From: Hominenteromicrobium mulieris
Lineage (GTDB): Bacteria > Bacillota > Clostridia > Oscillospirales > Acutalibacteraceae
DNA: 64,000 bases
Assembly (NCBI RefSeq): GCF_020687165.1
Contig: NZ_JAJEQC010000008.1
Strand: one strand, 5' to 3'
The translations under genes were made by a program, and so were the position numbers. How positions within the stretch are numbered: position 1 is the stretch's first letter; each line of letters begins with the position of its first letter. The notes beneath the pieces were generated by a model. The model had not been told where the DNA came from. It made no database searches and was given only the letters and a program-made list of their open reading frames with translations. This document shows, piece after piece, positions 23,969 through 32,723 of the stretch.

Positions 23969-25318
23969 TTATTCCAGCACTTCAAATCCGCTTTGCAGCG
24001 TTTTTTCGTCGCTTTCCGCCATGGAATCGTCCAAAATGCGCAGCACATACACGCGCCCGGCGGAGCTGCTCAACAGAATATCTTCGTCATCCTGTTCTTT
24101 TTCCGCCCAGTCTTCCTCCGTATATACCCGAATGGAGAACTTGTCCTCCCGGCCGAGGTAATTGCCGTTAAAGCCGATCTGTGTATACGTAAAGAATGTC
24201 GCTGTGCGGGTCACGGTGTCATTTTGGCAGCCGTAGTTATCCTCGCTGCTCGGCAAAAACAGGTTGTAGTTTTCCGCTGTATTCAAAATACTCGTGCACA
24301 CCGGCGTCAACGTGTTGTCCTGTAAGCTATACGTGTTCCACGTGATGACATACCCGGTGGAATCCGCCGTCGTTTCGCTGCCGTTTATCGTCAACTCCGC
24401 CGTTGGAATCTCCAAAATGCCGTCTTTATTCACATCGCGCGAGACCGCTGCGGCCGCCGTTGGCCGATCCGTCGCGTTTTCTTCGTTCGACAGCGGCGAA
24501 ATGAGTCTGTCCGACGCTTCGTCATACCCGATGACCTGCGTCAGCATGCGCCCGTCCGCTTTCACGCCGTCCAGCACCGCTGCGCGCCGCCAAGAATTTA
24601 CCTGCGAAAAGCTTACGGAGGTGTAACGCGTCACCGCCGCATCGAGCGGCACGGTTTTGGAGACATACGGCTGGTCGCCGTCAAAGCGGTATAACCCGCC
24701 AAGCGCCATAATCTCTTCTCCGCTCGTCTGCGCCGCCTGCAAAACGAACAGCTCTTTTATATTGTCGCTGTCAAAATCTGTCAGCAGAATTTCGCTGTAT
24801 GAGACCGTTGTCATGGAGAATTCGCGGATCGTGTCTCCGTCCACATAATAAACCGAAACGCTTGCCGTCGCCGTGAGCGGATCTCCCCAGCCCACGATGA
24901 TCTCGTCCATACCGTCGCCCGTCAGGTCACCGAAAAACACCTTGTCCACCTGCGTTGCCGCCGAGGTAAACCGCGCCATAGAGTTCCAAACGCCGTCCGT
25001 GTTTTTCTTAAAAAATTCCAGCCGCGTGCCGCCCGCGTCGCCGTTTGCACAGAAACTCACGACCTCCGAAGTGCCGCACCCGTCTAAATCGCGCGAGATG
25101 ATCGCCGAGCGGTAATCACCGCATTTCGGGTAAACAAGCGTCACGTCACCCACGCCGCCGCCCATCAGGGCATATATCGCTTCTCTGTCTGCCGTCGTCT
25201 TTGGCGGAGACATCAGCGCTTGCGCATCAAGACCCGTCAGCTCGCTGCACCCCGAAAAAGAAAGCGCCAAAAGCACGGCGAGCACCGCTGCAAAAAGTTT
25301 TTTCAGTTTTCCGCGCAT
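23969..25318 (-). CDS. Lipoprotein with FG-GAP/VCBS-like repeats
   Basis: Membrane-anchored surface protein of 449 residues. The lipobox FSGC follows MRGKLKKLFAAVLAVLLAL. Several repeats carry Asp-rich calcium-binding-like loops: GDLTGDGMDEIIVG, TDFDSDNIKELFVL and RDVNKDGILEIPTAEL, as in integrin-like beta-propeller repeats. ATG 25318 is set by GCAGGAGG upstream; the earlier in-frame start lies before the signal peptide. It is the first gene of a run with the response regulator and kinase, so it may be an accessory sensor (inference). No enzyme motif was seen. Confidence 0.8.
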   Translation of the reverse strand: MRGKLKKLFAAVLAVLLALSFSGCSELTGLDAQALMSPPKTTADREAIYALMGGGVGDVTLVYPKCGDYRSAIISRDLDGCGTSEVVSFCANGDAGGTRLEFFKKNTDGVWNSMARFTSAATQVDKVFFGDLTGDGMDEIIVGWGDPLTATASVSVYYVDGDTIREFSMTTVSYSEILLTDFDSDNIKELFVLQAAQTSGEEIMALGGLYRFDGDQPYVSKTVPLDAAVTRYTSVSFSQVNSWRRAAVLDGVKADGRMLTQVIGYDEASDRLISPLSNEENATDRPTAAAAVSRDVNKDGILEIPTAELTINGSETTADSTGYVITWNTYSLQDNTLTPVCTSILNTAENYNLFLPSSEDNYGCQNDTVTRTATFFTYTQIGFNGNYLGREDKFSIRVYTEEDWAEKEQDDEDILLSSSAGRVYVLRILDDSMAESDEKTLQSGFEVLE

Positions 25319-25356
25319 CGCCGTCACCTCCTGCGCAAATTTACAATATCGGTATA

Positions 25357-25385
25357 AGTATAGCATATCCCCCGCACCGCCGCAA
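25357..25385 (-). promoter_or_regulatory. Promoter of the lipoprotein/two-component genes
   Basis: TTGCGG (25380-25385) and TATACT (25357-25362) on the minus strand, 17-base spacer. Confidence 0.65.
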
Positions 25386-25436
25386 GCAGTCAGGGGCGCT
25401 TTGGCGTCATATAAAAATTAAATTTCTGTGACAGCA

Positions 25437-25465
25437 TTGAGAAACCGGCGCGTGCGTGGTAAAAT
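25437..25465 (+). promoter_or_regulatory. Promoter of the vanZ-like gene
   Basis: TTGAGA (25437-25442) and TAAAAT (25460-25465), 17-base spacer, ahead of AAAGGA and the ATG at 25493. Confidence 0.7.
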
Positions 25466-25492
25466 GGAGAAAATATCTCGAAAGGATTCCGC

Positions 25493-25981
25493 ATGAAACA
25501 AACAATGCACAATACCCGCGTGCGATGGGTGCTCGGCATTCTCATTGCACTCACGCTTGCGTTCATCTGGAGCAACTCCATGCAGAGCCGCGCGGTCTCC
25601 GGCGGCATGAGCGGCTCCTTAAAAACGTGGCTCGAGCAGCTTCTGCACACAGAAATCAGCGAATTTTTGCTGCGCAAGGCGGCGCATTTTTCGGAATACG
25701 GCCTTCTGGGTGTGGAATTTTCGCTTCTGCTCGGCTTACAGCACGATAAAAACGGCAAAAATCTCCAGTGTGGGCGCAATCTTCTCGACTTTCCGCTCAT
25801 CGGCATGCTGTGCGCCGTCACGGACGAGACCATTCAAATTTTCTCCGGCCGCGGTTCGCTTGTTTCCGATGTGTGGATCGACACCGCCGGCTTTTCGACC
25901 GGATTCTTTTTGACCGTTCTGCTCTTTCTTTTTATCAATCACTGTAAAAAAAGCCGGGTAACCGGCAACCGGAAAGGATAA
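25493..25981 (+). CDS. VanZ family membrane protein
   Basis: A 162-residue protein with four to five predicted spans. Family signatures are FIWSNSMQSRAVSG near the start, RKAAHFSEYGLLGVEF and the C-terminal ETIQIFSGRGSLVSDVWIDTAGFSTGF. VanZ-like proteins are linked to low-level teicoplanin resistance or wall-related roles in some species, but most, including this one outside a van cluster, have no proven function. It is followed after five bases by a small lipoprotein gene, likely in the same transcript. Confidence 0.88.
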   Translation: MKQTMHNTRVRWVLGILIALTLAFIWSNSMQSRAVSGGMSGSLKTWLEQLLHTEISEFLLRKAAHFSEYGLLGVEFSLLLGLQHDKNGKNLQCGRNLLDFPLIGMLCAVTDETIQIFSGRGSLVSDVWIDTAGFSTGFFLTVLLFLFINHCKKSRVTGNRKG

Positions 25982-25986
25982 ATACC

Positions 25987-26439
25987 ATGAAACAGCATAT
26001 TTTAAAGAAGATTCCTCTCTTCGTCACCGTGTCCGTTCTGCTCGCGTGCATCGTGTTTTCCGGCTGCGCGGGCCGCACCGTCATCACAGATGCGCAATTC
26101 AAGTCCGCCTGCGAAGCTGCCGACTGCGAAGTAACGGACGTTTCCGACCAGTTTGACAGCAGCGTCATCACAAAAGCGCTGACCGTTTCGGGTGATGATT
26201 ACTCCTTAGGCTTTTTCACATTCGCTTCCACGGACAGCGCCAAAACGAACTACGCGCAGATGCTTTCAAGCGTCAGGACCTCCGAGGGCAAGGCGGTCGA
26301 TTCCAGCGAATACAACCGCTACACGTATAAAGGCGACGACCTCACAACGGTACTCTACCGCAACGGCACCACGATTCTTTTCGCCACCGGCGCGGATAAG
26401 GACACTGTAAATAAAGTCGTAACAGCGTTGGGACTTTAA
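25987..26439 (+). CDS. Small lipoprotein of unknown function
   Basis: A 150-residue protein with a lipoprotein signal (LLACIVFSGCAG) and a compact extracytoplasmic domain of about 120 residues. The pattern ITDAQFKSACEAADCEVTDVSDQF ... YSLGFFTFASTDSAKTNYAQML ... NGTTILFATGADKD suggests two similar alpha/beta halves. I do not recognise a named family. It probably shares a transcript with the vanZ-like gene. Confidence 0.7.
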   Translation: MKQHILKKIPLFVTVSVLLACIVFSGCAGRTVITDAQFKSACEAADCEVTDVSDQFDSSVITKALTVSGDDYSLGFFTFASTDSAKTNYAQMLSSVRTSEGKAVDSSEYNRYTYKGDDLTTVLYRNGTTILFATGADKDTVNKVVTALGL

Positions 26440-26443
26440 CTTT

Positions 26444-26482
26444 TAAAGGCTCGTCGGCAAAACCGACGAGCCTTTAAAAATA
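26444..26482. terminator. Bidirectional terminator
   Basis: AAAGGCTCGTCGG-CAAAA-CCGACGAGCCTTT with T and A runs, between the converging lipoprotein and MecA-like genes. Confidence 0.85.
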
Positions 26483-26803
26483 CCTGGTCATGCGGGCAGC
26501 GGCGTTCGGGATGAATGTTTCCGCCCGCTCTGCTATATAAGCCGCCGTTAGCGCACCCGCGCCGACGTACTCCCCATACTCCGTAAACAGGCTGCGCGCC
26601 GCGATGCGCTCTGAAAACCGCACCGTCACGCACAGGAAAAACCGGCTGCCGATCCGCCCCAGTGCCGAAGAAAGAACATGGAGCGTGTGCACGGCACGCT
26701 CCACCGCATCCATCAAATGCCCCACGGTCTCAAAGCAAAACGTCAGCGGCACGGGCGGCGAAACGATACGAATGCCACCACCCCCTTTCCGTTCCCAAGG
26801 CAC
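26474..26803 (-). CDS. MecA-like C-terminal domain protein, probably partial
   Basis: About 109 residues matching the C-terminal half of the adaptor MecA: LTFCFETVGHLMDAVERAV, GSRFFLCVTV, LFTEYGEYV and IAERAETFIPNAAARM align with the typical MecA end. Full MecA proteins are around 200-250 residues with an N-terminal substrate-binding domain, which is absent. The start is uncertain: a GTG at 26803 is possible but lacks a good ribosome binding site, while AAAGGGGG at about 26781-26788 precedes no in-frame standard start. It may be a decayed gene or a stand-alone ClpC-binding domain. Confidence 0.5.
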   Translation of the reverse strand: MPWERKGGGGIRIVSPPVPLTFCFETVGHLMDAVERAVHTLHVLSSALGRIGSRFFLCVTVRFSERIAARSLFTEYGEYVGAGALTAAYIAERAETFIPNAAARMTRYF

Positions 26804-26929
26804 ACCCGCAGGTGTATCTTAAACCAGTTTACGTCAAAGGCAGGTACACCGTGCCGATTTTTTCTTTGAAACCTTGACATTTTCTTTTTACGTTCTGATC
26901 ATTACCAAAGTTAGTTATGATCTGACATC

Positions 26930-27210
26930 GGTGAAACGCTGAACCGGCCGCGCCCCGGTGTGACCCGTACCGTAAAGGAAATAGAGCAAAAAGACTACCT
27001 ACAAAAGACCGCTTCCGAGGAAGACGGTCGCGTGACCTACATTTCCGCAACGAAAGCTTCAGCGGTAATGTAACCGGCACGCTAAACACCGGCAAAGCTT
27101 TCCGTGCTCAAAGCAGAAGCGGCAAAGTGGATGTTCCGTTCGATACCGGCGAAGGCACATGCAAAGTCAGCACACTCAGCGGCAGTATCCGCATTAAAAT
27201 TGCAAAATAA
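26930..27210 (+). pseudogene. Remnant of a DUF4097-like protein gene
   Basis: The last 150 bases read in one frame as a beta-helix pattern (SFSGNVTGTLNTGKAFRAQ, SRSGKVDVPFDTGEGTCKV, STLSGSIRIKIAK) ending at a stop at 27208-27210, typical of the DUF4097 C-terminus. Upstream, another frame reads ETLNRPRPGVTRTVKEI and KTASEEDGRVTYISATKA before a stop. No start codon with a ribosome binding site links the two. The segment is therefore a frameshifted, truncated gene. Confidence 0.6.
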
Positions 27211-27219
27211 CGTAAAAAA

Positions 27220-27256
27220 TCTCTCTCGGCTGCGCCGAGAGAGATTTTCAATTTCG
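27220..27256. terminator. Bidirectional terminator after the P-type-ATPase-like gene
   Basis: AATCTCTCTCGGC-TGC-GCCGAGAGAGATT with flanking A and T runs. Confidence 0.85.
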
Positions 27257-27260
27257 AACC

Positions 27261-30200
27261 TTATTTTACTTTATTTCTGAACTTCGGTACCAACACGGTG
27301 GCGAGCACCCAGAACAACTCGTAGATAACGAGCGCAAATGCGGAAATCTGCTCCACGCCCGCAACGAATGTGAGGAACGCCACAAGCACAAAGCCAATGA
27401 CGACCGCCGCGTTCTGCATGGCGACGATGAAGCTGATGTTCTTCTTTTCATCAATGCACGTGGAAACAAGGCTCATCATGGATTCCACACGACCCTTTGT
27501 GGCGGCATAGGCGTCCACGCGGTCCGCAGTGTCGTTCACAAGGTGGTCTGCCGGGCCGTCTTGGCCTGCGCCGATGACATTCACCGCCGTGGCGTCAATG
27601 CCGAACAGGCGCGAAATGAACTGCGGCGTAAGGTTCGGGTCTGCCGAACGCAGAATGAGCGAAACGCCGTTCATTTCCATGTTCTGCAGCTCCGCTTTCT
27701 TCTTTCGGTCTGCGTTATAGGTCAGGATGAACATGGCGTAAAGCTCGCCGCCCATTGCAACGTACAAGATCTGTCGGCTGCCCGTCGTGTACTGACTCTC
27801 CACATTTTGCTCCGGCGCTTCCACACCGTGCGCAGTCAAAAGCGTACGGGAGCCGATGAGCACCTCTTTGCCGTCCACCGTGCCCACAACGCCGTTTCCG
27901 GCCTCAAATGCGGCCTTTTCGACCTCCGGAAGCTCGCCCTCATGCTCGCTGAACACCTGCTCGAACACGCCGCAAAGCGGGCCGCCGAGCTGCTGCACCA
28001 ACGTGCCGGCAGCCAAAACGGCTTCTTCAAGGCCCTCCTGCTTAAACGGCTTCACCCCGTTCAAAACGACCGTGCCGCGCGGGAAAAGCTCTGTGGAATC
28101 AACCAGAACGGCATTTACGGCGCTCATGCGCTTGATACCTTCATAGCCGGAGACCATCGCGCCGCGGCGGCGCAGGCGGTGGGAAAGACGGCTCACCGGC
28201 AGGTTTACGGCCAGCATATTCATCACCGCTACACACACGCAGCAGGAAGCCGCCAAAGCCGTAATGGCAAGGGACGCATCTTTCGTGATGACAAGCGCCA
28301 CCACGCACAGAAGCAGCGAGGAGATGAGGCCCACCGGCGCCAAAACCTGCGAAGAGGTCTCTGCCGGGTCCGGCTCATAGGAAATTTGTAAGAAGCGCTT
28401 TAAGAAGCCCGCTTTCTGCTGATATGCGATTGCAGGCTGCGAAATGACGGAGGAACCCGCCATTTTTAAAGACGTGTTGTAATCGTCAAATACGCGCACC
28501 GCATATTTCTGCTCGCGGGAAGACACAAAGCGGAAATTCGAGTGGATGCGGCGCAGCATCGTCAGCTTGCCGACGGTATTCAGGAACAGAATACCTGCCG
28601 CAATACCGGCGTAAAGGTGGATTTTACCCATGCTGAGCGCAGCCGGCGCAAACAGCGTGCAGAGCGTCTGCACAAAAACCGCCACACAAGCTACCGCAGC
28701 GGCAGAATCCGAATTCGCGCGGAACTCAAACAGTGCCTTCAGACCGTTTAAAATCGTTTTCGCGCAGAAGCCGATGGACACTAGCAGCAGCACAAGCGAT
28801 AAGATGGTGTAGCCCACTGCACCGGCGGTCTCCGTGTTATTGGCATTGAAGCCGGATTCCGCAATGAGCGACGCCAAAATGAGCACTGCCGTGCTCACGC
28901 CCGTTGCAAGCATGCGGATTGTCAGCTCGCGCATCGTCGTGCGCAGGTCGTGCGCCACGCTCTTTGCGTCTGCCGGGCCGGTGTAATCGTCGATGAGCTC
29001 GTCGCTGTTTTCGGCGGCTTCCGTGTTTTCGGGCGCTTCGTCCGGCTTTTCCGCAAAGCGAATTTTAAAGCGGTGCGCACCGGCCGCACTGACGTTCTCG
29101 TCGTCGGAATACACGCGTGCTTCGCTCAGCAGTGCACTTTGCAAAACATCCGCGTTAATGATGTGCACCGGCAAGTCGCGCTTTCTGTACTGCGTCACGT
29201 CCGTTACCGGCACGGAGATCTTCTGCTGCGCAGGCTCTGCCGCTTCTTCGCCGGCGTTCTCGGCGCTTTCCGCAGCCTGCACATTTTCCGCTTTCGGCGC
29301 TTGTGCTTCGGGCAGCTGCTCGCCGGAAGCAATGTCCATGCCTTCTTCCGCCTGCGGCTCTTCCTCCGGCTCCGGGCCATTGCTTGAAATATCCTTAAAC
29401 GCCATCTCGGGCGCGTCACTTTCTTCCGTTTTCGGCGCTGCCGCAGCCTGCTGCTCGGTATTTTGCACCTGTGCAGCCTGCTTTGCCGCGTTTTCCGCCT
29501 GCACAGATTCCAGAATGCGGCGCACGGAATCCTCGCTTACCTCCGGCACCACCTTTGCCTGCTGCAAACCAAACGTCTCATTTTCAAGGTCAAGCTTAAT
29601 CTCCATCGTGTGCGTCTGCGCGTCCTGCAGCATCGCCGTCTGGAAATTCTGCACCTTGTCCTTCGTCTTTTTGTTTTCCGGCACCACAGCGTTCGGGTCA
29701 TTCATCGCAACGGAGACCGGCACCGGGGCCACAATGCCCAGCTCGTCTTCCACAGCGGAAAGATCCACACCGGCCGTCTCTACGGCCTCGGCCACACGAC
29801 GGCGACGCTCTTTCTGCAGGCGCTCAAAGTCCTTTGCCACTTCGTCGTCAAGCTCCGCGGTGTTCTCGTCAAACAGCTTGCGGTATCCCTCGTCCTGCGT
29901 GGAAATCTCACCTGTGGCATCAAACCCGCGGGTGTATTCGTCAATCGGTTTTAACTGGATGCCGTAGTACATGTCTTCGGCTTCGTTAAAAACCTCTTTC
30001 TGCTTCTTTTCGCGGCGGCGCGCCCAAAAACCTTTTTTCTCTTTCTTCTCTTTTTTGTTCTTCTTTTTCTTTCCGGGCTCTTCTTCCTCCTCGTAGGTAT
30101 CCCATGGGGAGTCTTCTTGCACCTCCACCGGCTGCGGTTCCGCTTCCGGCGCGGGCTGTGCTACCTCTGCCGAGGCTTCCTCTACGGGCTGCTCCGTTTC

Positions 30201-30335
30201 AGGCTCCGTCACAGCGTCGGGTTCTTCCGTCACCCCGGGCGTTGTTTTTTCCGACTCTTCCGGCGCGCCGTTGGCTTTCGCCTTGCGCTCCGCTTCCAAT
30301 ATCTCGTCCACCGAGAATTTGTTCTCATCGTTCAT
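27261..30335 (-). CDS. P-type-ATPase-like membrane protein lacking the catalytic motif
   Basis: A 1024-residue protein. Residues 1-460 are acidic and disordered, rich in Glu, Pro and Ala, with a Lys-rich patch (GKKKKNKKEKKEKKG). The rest resembles a P1B-type ATPase: membrane pairs at about 480-520 and 530-590, a pair at about 665-715, then a P/N domain. The phosphorylation motif DKTGT reads DSTEL (Asp at about 746). The nucleotide domain keeps GNGVVGTVDGKEVLIGS. No TGE actuator loop, TGDN or GDGxND motif was seen. Two spans close the protein. Ion pumping is therefore unlikely; a scaffold or sensor role is inferred. ATG 30335 follows GAAAGGACC. Confidence 0.75.
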   Translation of the reverse strand: MNDENKFSVDEILEAERKAKANGAPEESEKTTPGVTEEPDAVTEPETEQPVEEASAEVAQPAPEAEPQPVEVQEDSPWDTYEEEEEPGKKKKNKKEKKEKKGFWARRREKKQKEVFNEAEDMYYGIQLKPIDEYTRGFDATGEISTQDEGYRKLFDENTAELDDEVAKDFERLQKERRRRVAEAVETAGVDLSAVEDELGIVAPVPVSVAMNDPNAVVPENKKTKDKVQNFQTAMLQDAQTHTMEIKLDLENETFGLQQAKVVPEVSEDSVRRILESVQAENAAKQAAQVQNTEQQAAAAPKTEESDAPEMAFKDISSNGPEPEEEPQAEEGMDIASGEQLPEAQAPKAENVQAAESAENAGEEAAEPAQQKISVPVTDVTQYRKRDLPVHIINADVLQSALLSEARVYSDDENVSAAGAHRFKIRFAEKPDEAPENTEAAENSDELIDDYTGPADAKSVAHDLRTTMRELTIRMLATGVSTAVLILASLIAESGFNANNTETAGAVGYTILSLVLLLVSIGFCAKTILNGLKALFEFRANSDSAAAVACVAVFVQTLCTLFAPAALSMGKIHLYAGIAAGILFLNTVGKLTMLRRIHSNFRFVSSREQKYAVRVFDDYNTSLKMAGSSVISQPAIAYQQKAGFLKRFLQISYEPDPAETSSQVLAPVGLISSLLLCVVALVITKDASLAITALAASCCVCVAVMNMLAVNLPVSRLSHRLRRRGAMVSGYEGIKRMSAVNAVLVDSTELFPRGTVVLNGVKPFKQEGLEEAVLAAGTLVQQLGGPLCGVFEQVFSEHEGELPEVEKAAFEAGNGVVGTVDGKEVLIGSRTLLTAHGVEAPEQNVESQYTTGSRQILYVAMGGELYAMFILTYNADRKKKAELQNMEMNGVSLILRSADPNLTPQFISRLFGIDATAVNVIGAGQDGPADHLVNDTADRVDAYAATKGRVESMMSLVSTCIDEKKNISFIVAMQNAAVVIGFVLVAFLTFVAGVEQISAFALVIYELFWVLATVLVPKFRNKVK

Positions 30336-30360
30336 GGTTTTGGGTCCTTTCTTTTTCGCC

Positions 30361-31122
30361 TCAGCCCTTGGCCTTGATGCCCGCGCGCTGCCGCGCAATC
30401 TCATAGCAAAGCACGCCGCAGGCCACCGAAGCGTTCAGCGAATTGATTCTGCCCTTCATCGGCAGAGAAACGATAAAATCCGATTTTTCTTTCACAAGTC
30501 TGGACACGCCGAAGCCTTCGGAGCCGACAACAAGCGCTGCCGGGCCGGAGAAATCGGTTTGGCACCAATCCGTGCCGTCCATATCCGCGGCGTATACCCA
30601 AACGCCGCGCGCTTTGATCTCCTCAAGAAATACCGCAATATTCGTCACACGCGCCACGGGGACGTATTCCACCGCGCCCGCAGAAGCCTTGCCGACCGCC
30701 GCCGTAAGGCCAACGCTGCGGCGCTTCGGGATAACAACGCCGTGTGCGCCCGCACATTCCGCCGTTCTGAGGATCGCGCCGAGGTTATGCGGGTCCGCAA
30801 TCTCGTCGCACACAAGGATAAACGGCGGCTCGTTTCGGCTTTCCGCCAGCGCAAAAATATCCTCTACCTCGGAGAACGCGTGCACCGCCGCCATAGCGAT
30901 GATACCCTGGTGGTTTTCGCCGCCGCACATGCCGTCCAGCTTACGGGAATCCACTTCCTTTACCGGGATGCCCGCCTGCTTTGCCATGCGGAGAATGGAC
31001 GATACCGAACCGTTTTTCTCCCCGCGCCGCACAAGGATGCTGTCGATGGGTCTGCCCGCTTTAAGCGCCTCCGTAACGGCATTGCGCCCTGCTATGACAT
31101 CTCTTTCTCTCTCGTTTTCCAT
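30361..31122 (-). CDS. rlmB: TrmH/SpoU family 23S rRNA 2'-O-methyltransferase (RlmB-like)
   Basis: SPOUT methyltransferase that modifies ribosomal RNA ribose (G2251 in E. coli for RlmB). The 253-residue protein has an N-terminal substrate-binding domain (VIAGRNAVTEALKAG) and the knotted SPOUT domain with DPHNLGAILRTAECAGAHGVV, LVVGSEGFGVS and LPMKGRINSLNASVA. ATG 31122 is preferred to a TTG two codons earlier. It lies 25 bases before the P-type-ATPase-like gene in the same direction. Paralogous TrmH enzymes are hard to separate by eye. Confidence 0.85.
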   Translation of the reverse strand: MENERERDVIAGRNAVTEALKAGRPIDSILVRRGEKNGSVSSILRMAKQAGIPVKEVDSRKLDGMCGGENHQGIIAMAAVHAFSEVEDIFALAESRNEPPFILVCDEIADPHNLGAILRTAECAGAHGVVIPKRRSVGLTAAVGKASAGAVEYVPVARVTNIAVFLEEIKARGVWVYAADMDGTDWCQTDFSGPAALVVGSEGFGVSRLVKEKSDFIVSLPMKGRINSLNASVACGVLCYEIARQRAGIKAKG

Positions 31123-31199
31123 GAACAAACCTATTCCTTTCCGCGGCTTCAGAACACGTCTGCGGCCGAAATTCGCAATACTATCGCAGTATATAGTAG

Positions 31200-31229
31200 A
31201 TTATAACATACTTATATTTGCCATTGCAA
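31200..31229 (-). promoter_or_regulatory. Promoter of the rlmB operon
   Basis: TTGCAA (31224-31229) and TATAAT (31200-31205) on the minus strand, 18-base spacer. Confidence 0.75.
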
Positions 31230-31823
31230 CCGAAACGCGCAATTTAGCGCGGTTTTTGCAGGCGGTTTTTGCGCCTAAAACCGCCGTGTTTTTGGGCAGT
31301 TTTTTCGCCGCGCTCTTTTCGTCATTTTGACGGTGCTTTTGCGTGTTCATTTTGCTCGGCATAATTATTCATTCGGGTTGCATATCTTCTCACATCTTGC
31401 TGTATATGAGCTGGCCTTTACATTTATACAATCTGTAATATGCACGGCAGAAGTATACACACAGCGAGCTTTCCACAGCGTTTTCCGTTTAAGCTGTGGA
31501 AAACTCTGTGGAAAGTGTTAAAAACCCGCTTTCGGTGCTCTTTTTACTTTCCACAGCTTTTCACAATGTAAAATATTATGTAAACTATTCCGTCGAAAAT
31601 GCCGCTTTTTACCGTTTTTTCACAGAATACTCACTATAAACCGTGTGTAAAATTTGCGTGAAAAGCCTTGTGTTTGCCCGAAAAAATGTCCCTATATATG
31701 GTGTTTTTGCGAAAAACAGCGTTTTTATTCCAAATTAGAACGATTTAGGCGAAATCCTAGGCGGCGAGATTTTCCGTTTAAGCACATTTTGTGAAAAAAA
31801 GCAAGGCGGCAAGCTTTACACGG
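31230..31823. other. Gene-free AT-rich region with DnaA-box-like cluster
   Basis: No plausible gene was seen between rlmB and the DUF6062 gene. Near-identical motifs CTTTCCACAG lie at 31469-31478 (+), 31494-31503 (-, as CTGTGGAAAA), 31506-31515 (-) and 31547-31556 (+), followed by CTTTTCACAA at 31557-31566 and TTTTTTCACAG at 31615-31625. They resemble the DnaA box TTWTNCACA, each with zero to one mismatch. The flanking sequence to about 31800 is AT-rich with runs of T. Confidence 0.5.
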
Positions 31824-31852
31824 TTGTTTTTTCACCTAAAATCGTGTAAAAT
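31824..31852 (+). promoter_or_regulatory. Promoter of the DUF6062/glycosylase operon
   Basis: TTGTTT (31824-31829) and TAAAAT (31847-31852), 17-base spacer. This would give a leader of about 155 bases. Confidence 0.6.
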
Positions 31853-32012
31853 GAAAATAGCGAGCAGAAAGACACCGGAAAGCTGCGCACTTTTTAGACG
31901 TGTCCCACAAAAAAGCGGGGCCGCACAAACCGTAAGCCACGGCAATTAAAACAAAAGACATTTTTCGGATAAACATGCACTGTATACAACTATAAGAAAA
32001 GAGGAACCCAAA

Positions 32013-32723
32013 ATGCGTGAAGACATTTGCTCTATACCGATCAGTGAAATTTTCGAGCCGAAGGACGGCTGCCCGTTCTGCCGCATGCGCGACATGCTCG
32101 AGGACCGCATGGCCACCTACATTACCGGCGCGGCCATGATGGAGCCCGACGTGCGCGTGGAAACGAACCGCCTCGGCTTCTGCCACCAACATTTTGAGCA
32201 GATCTTACAGCGCGGCAGCCGCCTGTCCGTCGCCCTTATTCTCGAAAGTCTCTTAGACGAAGCCGGCAAAGAGATCCTGCCCGAGGACGACAAGCTCGCG
32301 CCGAAAAAAATTCTCGCCGCCGCAGATCGCCGTGCGCACAGCTGCTTTGTCTGCGAAAACGTTGAGAAAAACATGCAGCACCTCAGCGCCACGGTTATCA
32401 AGCTCTGGCAGAGTGAGCCGGAGTTCCGCACACTGTACAGCGAGCAGACGCACATCTGCCTGCCGCATTACAGCTTCATTTTGGCTGCTGCGCAGAAAAT
32501 GCCGCGTAAAAACTTTCAGCCGTTTGCGGCAGAAACCAAGCGCCTTGCGAAAAACTATCTCGATACCGTCAAGGCCGACACCACCCATTTCTGCCGCATG
32601 TTCGATTACCGCAATGCGGGCGGCGACTGGGGCAATTCCCGCGATGCCATTGAGCGTGCCATCACGTATCTGACGAGCCGAGAGCCCACCGTCACCACCA
32701 AAACGGAAGGCAAAAACCGTTGA
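32013..32723 (+). CDS. DUF6062 family cysteine-rich protein
   Basis: A 236-residue cytoplasmic protein with paired metal-ligand-like motifs: CPFCRMRD, FCHQH, CFVCEN, CLPHY and FCRMFDY. The start (ICSIPISEIFEP) and the end (DWGNSRDAIERAITYL) match what I know as DUF6062. Zinc binding is likely from the Cys/His pattern; no activity is known to me. AGAGG precedes the ATG. The stop overlaps the start of the glycosylase gene, so the two are probably co-translated. Confidence 0.8.
   Translation: MREDICSIPISEIFEPKDGCPFCRMRDMLEDRMATYITGAAMMEPDVRVETNRLGFCHQHFEQILQRGSRLSVALILESLLDEAGKEILPEDDKLAPKKILAAADRRAHSCFVCENVEKNMQHLSATVIKLWQSEPEFRTLYSEQTHICLPHYSFILAAAQKMPRKNFQPFAAETKRLAKNYLDTVKADTTHFCRMFDYRNAGGDWGNSRDAIERAITYLTSREPTVTTKTEGKNR

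Noticed and set aside
31230..31823. Calling the DnaA-box-like cluster a chromosomal origin
   Set aside because: Gene context usual for oriC is missing, and gene direction on the right side does not support it; kept only as a lead.
31866..32012. Riboswitch in the long DUF6062 leader
   Set aside because: No conserved riboswitch core was recognised, and pairing is weak.
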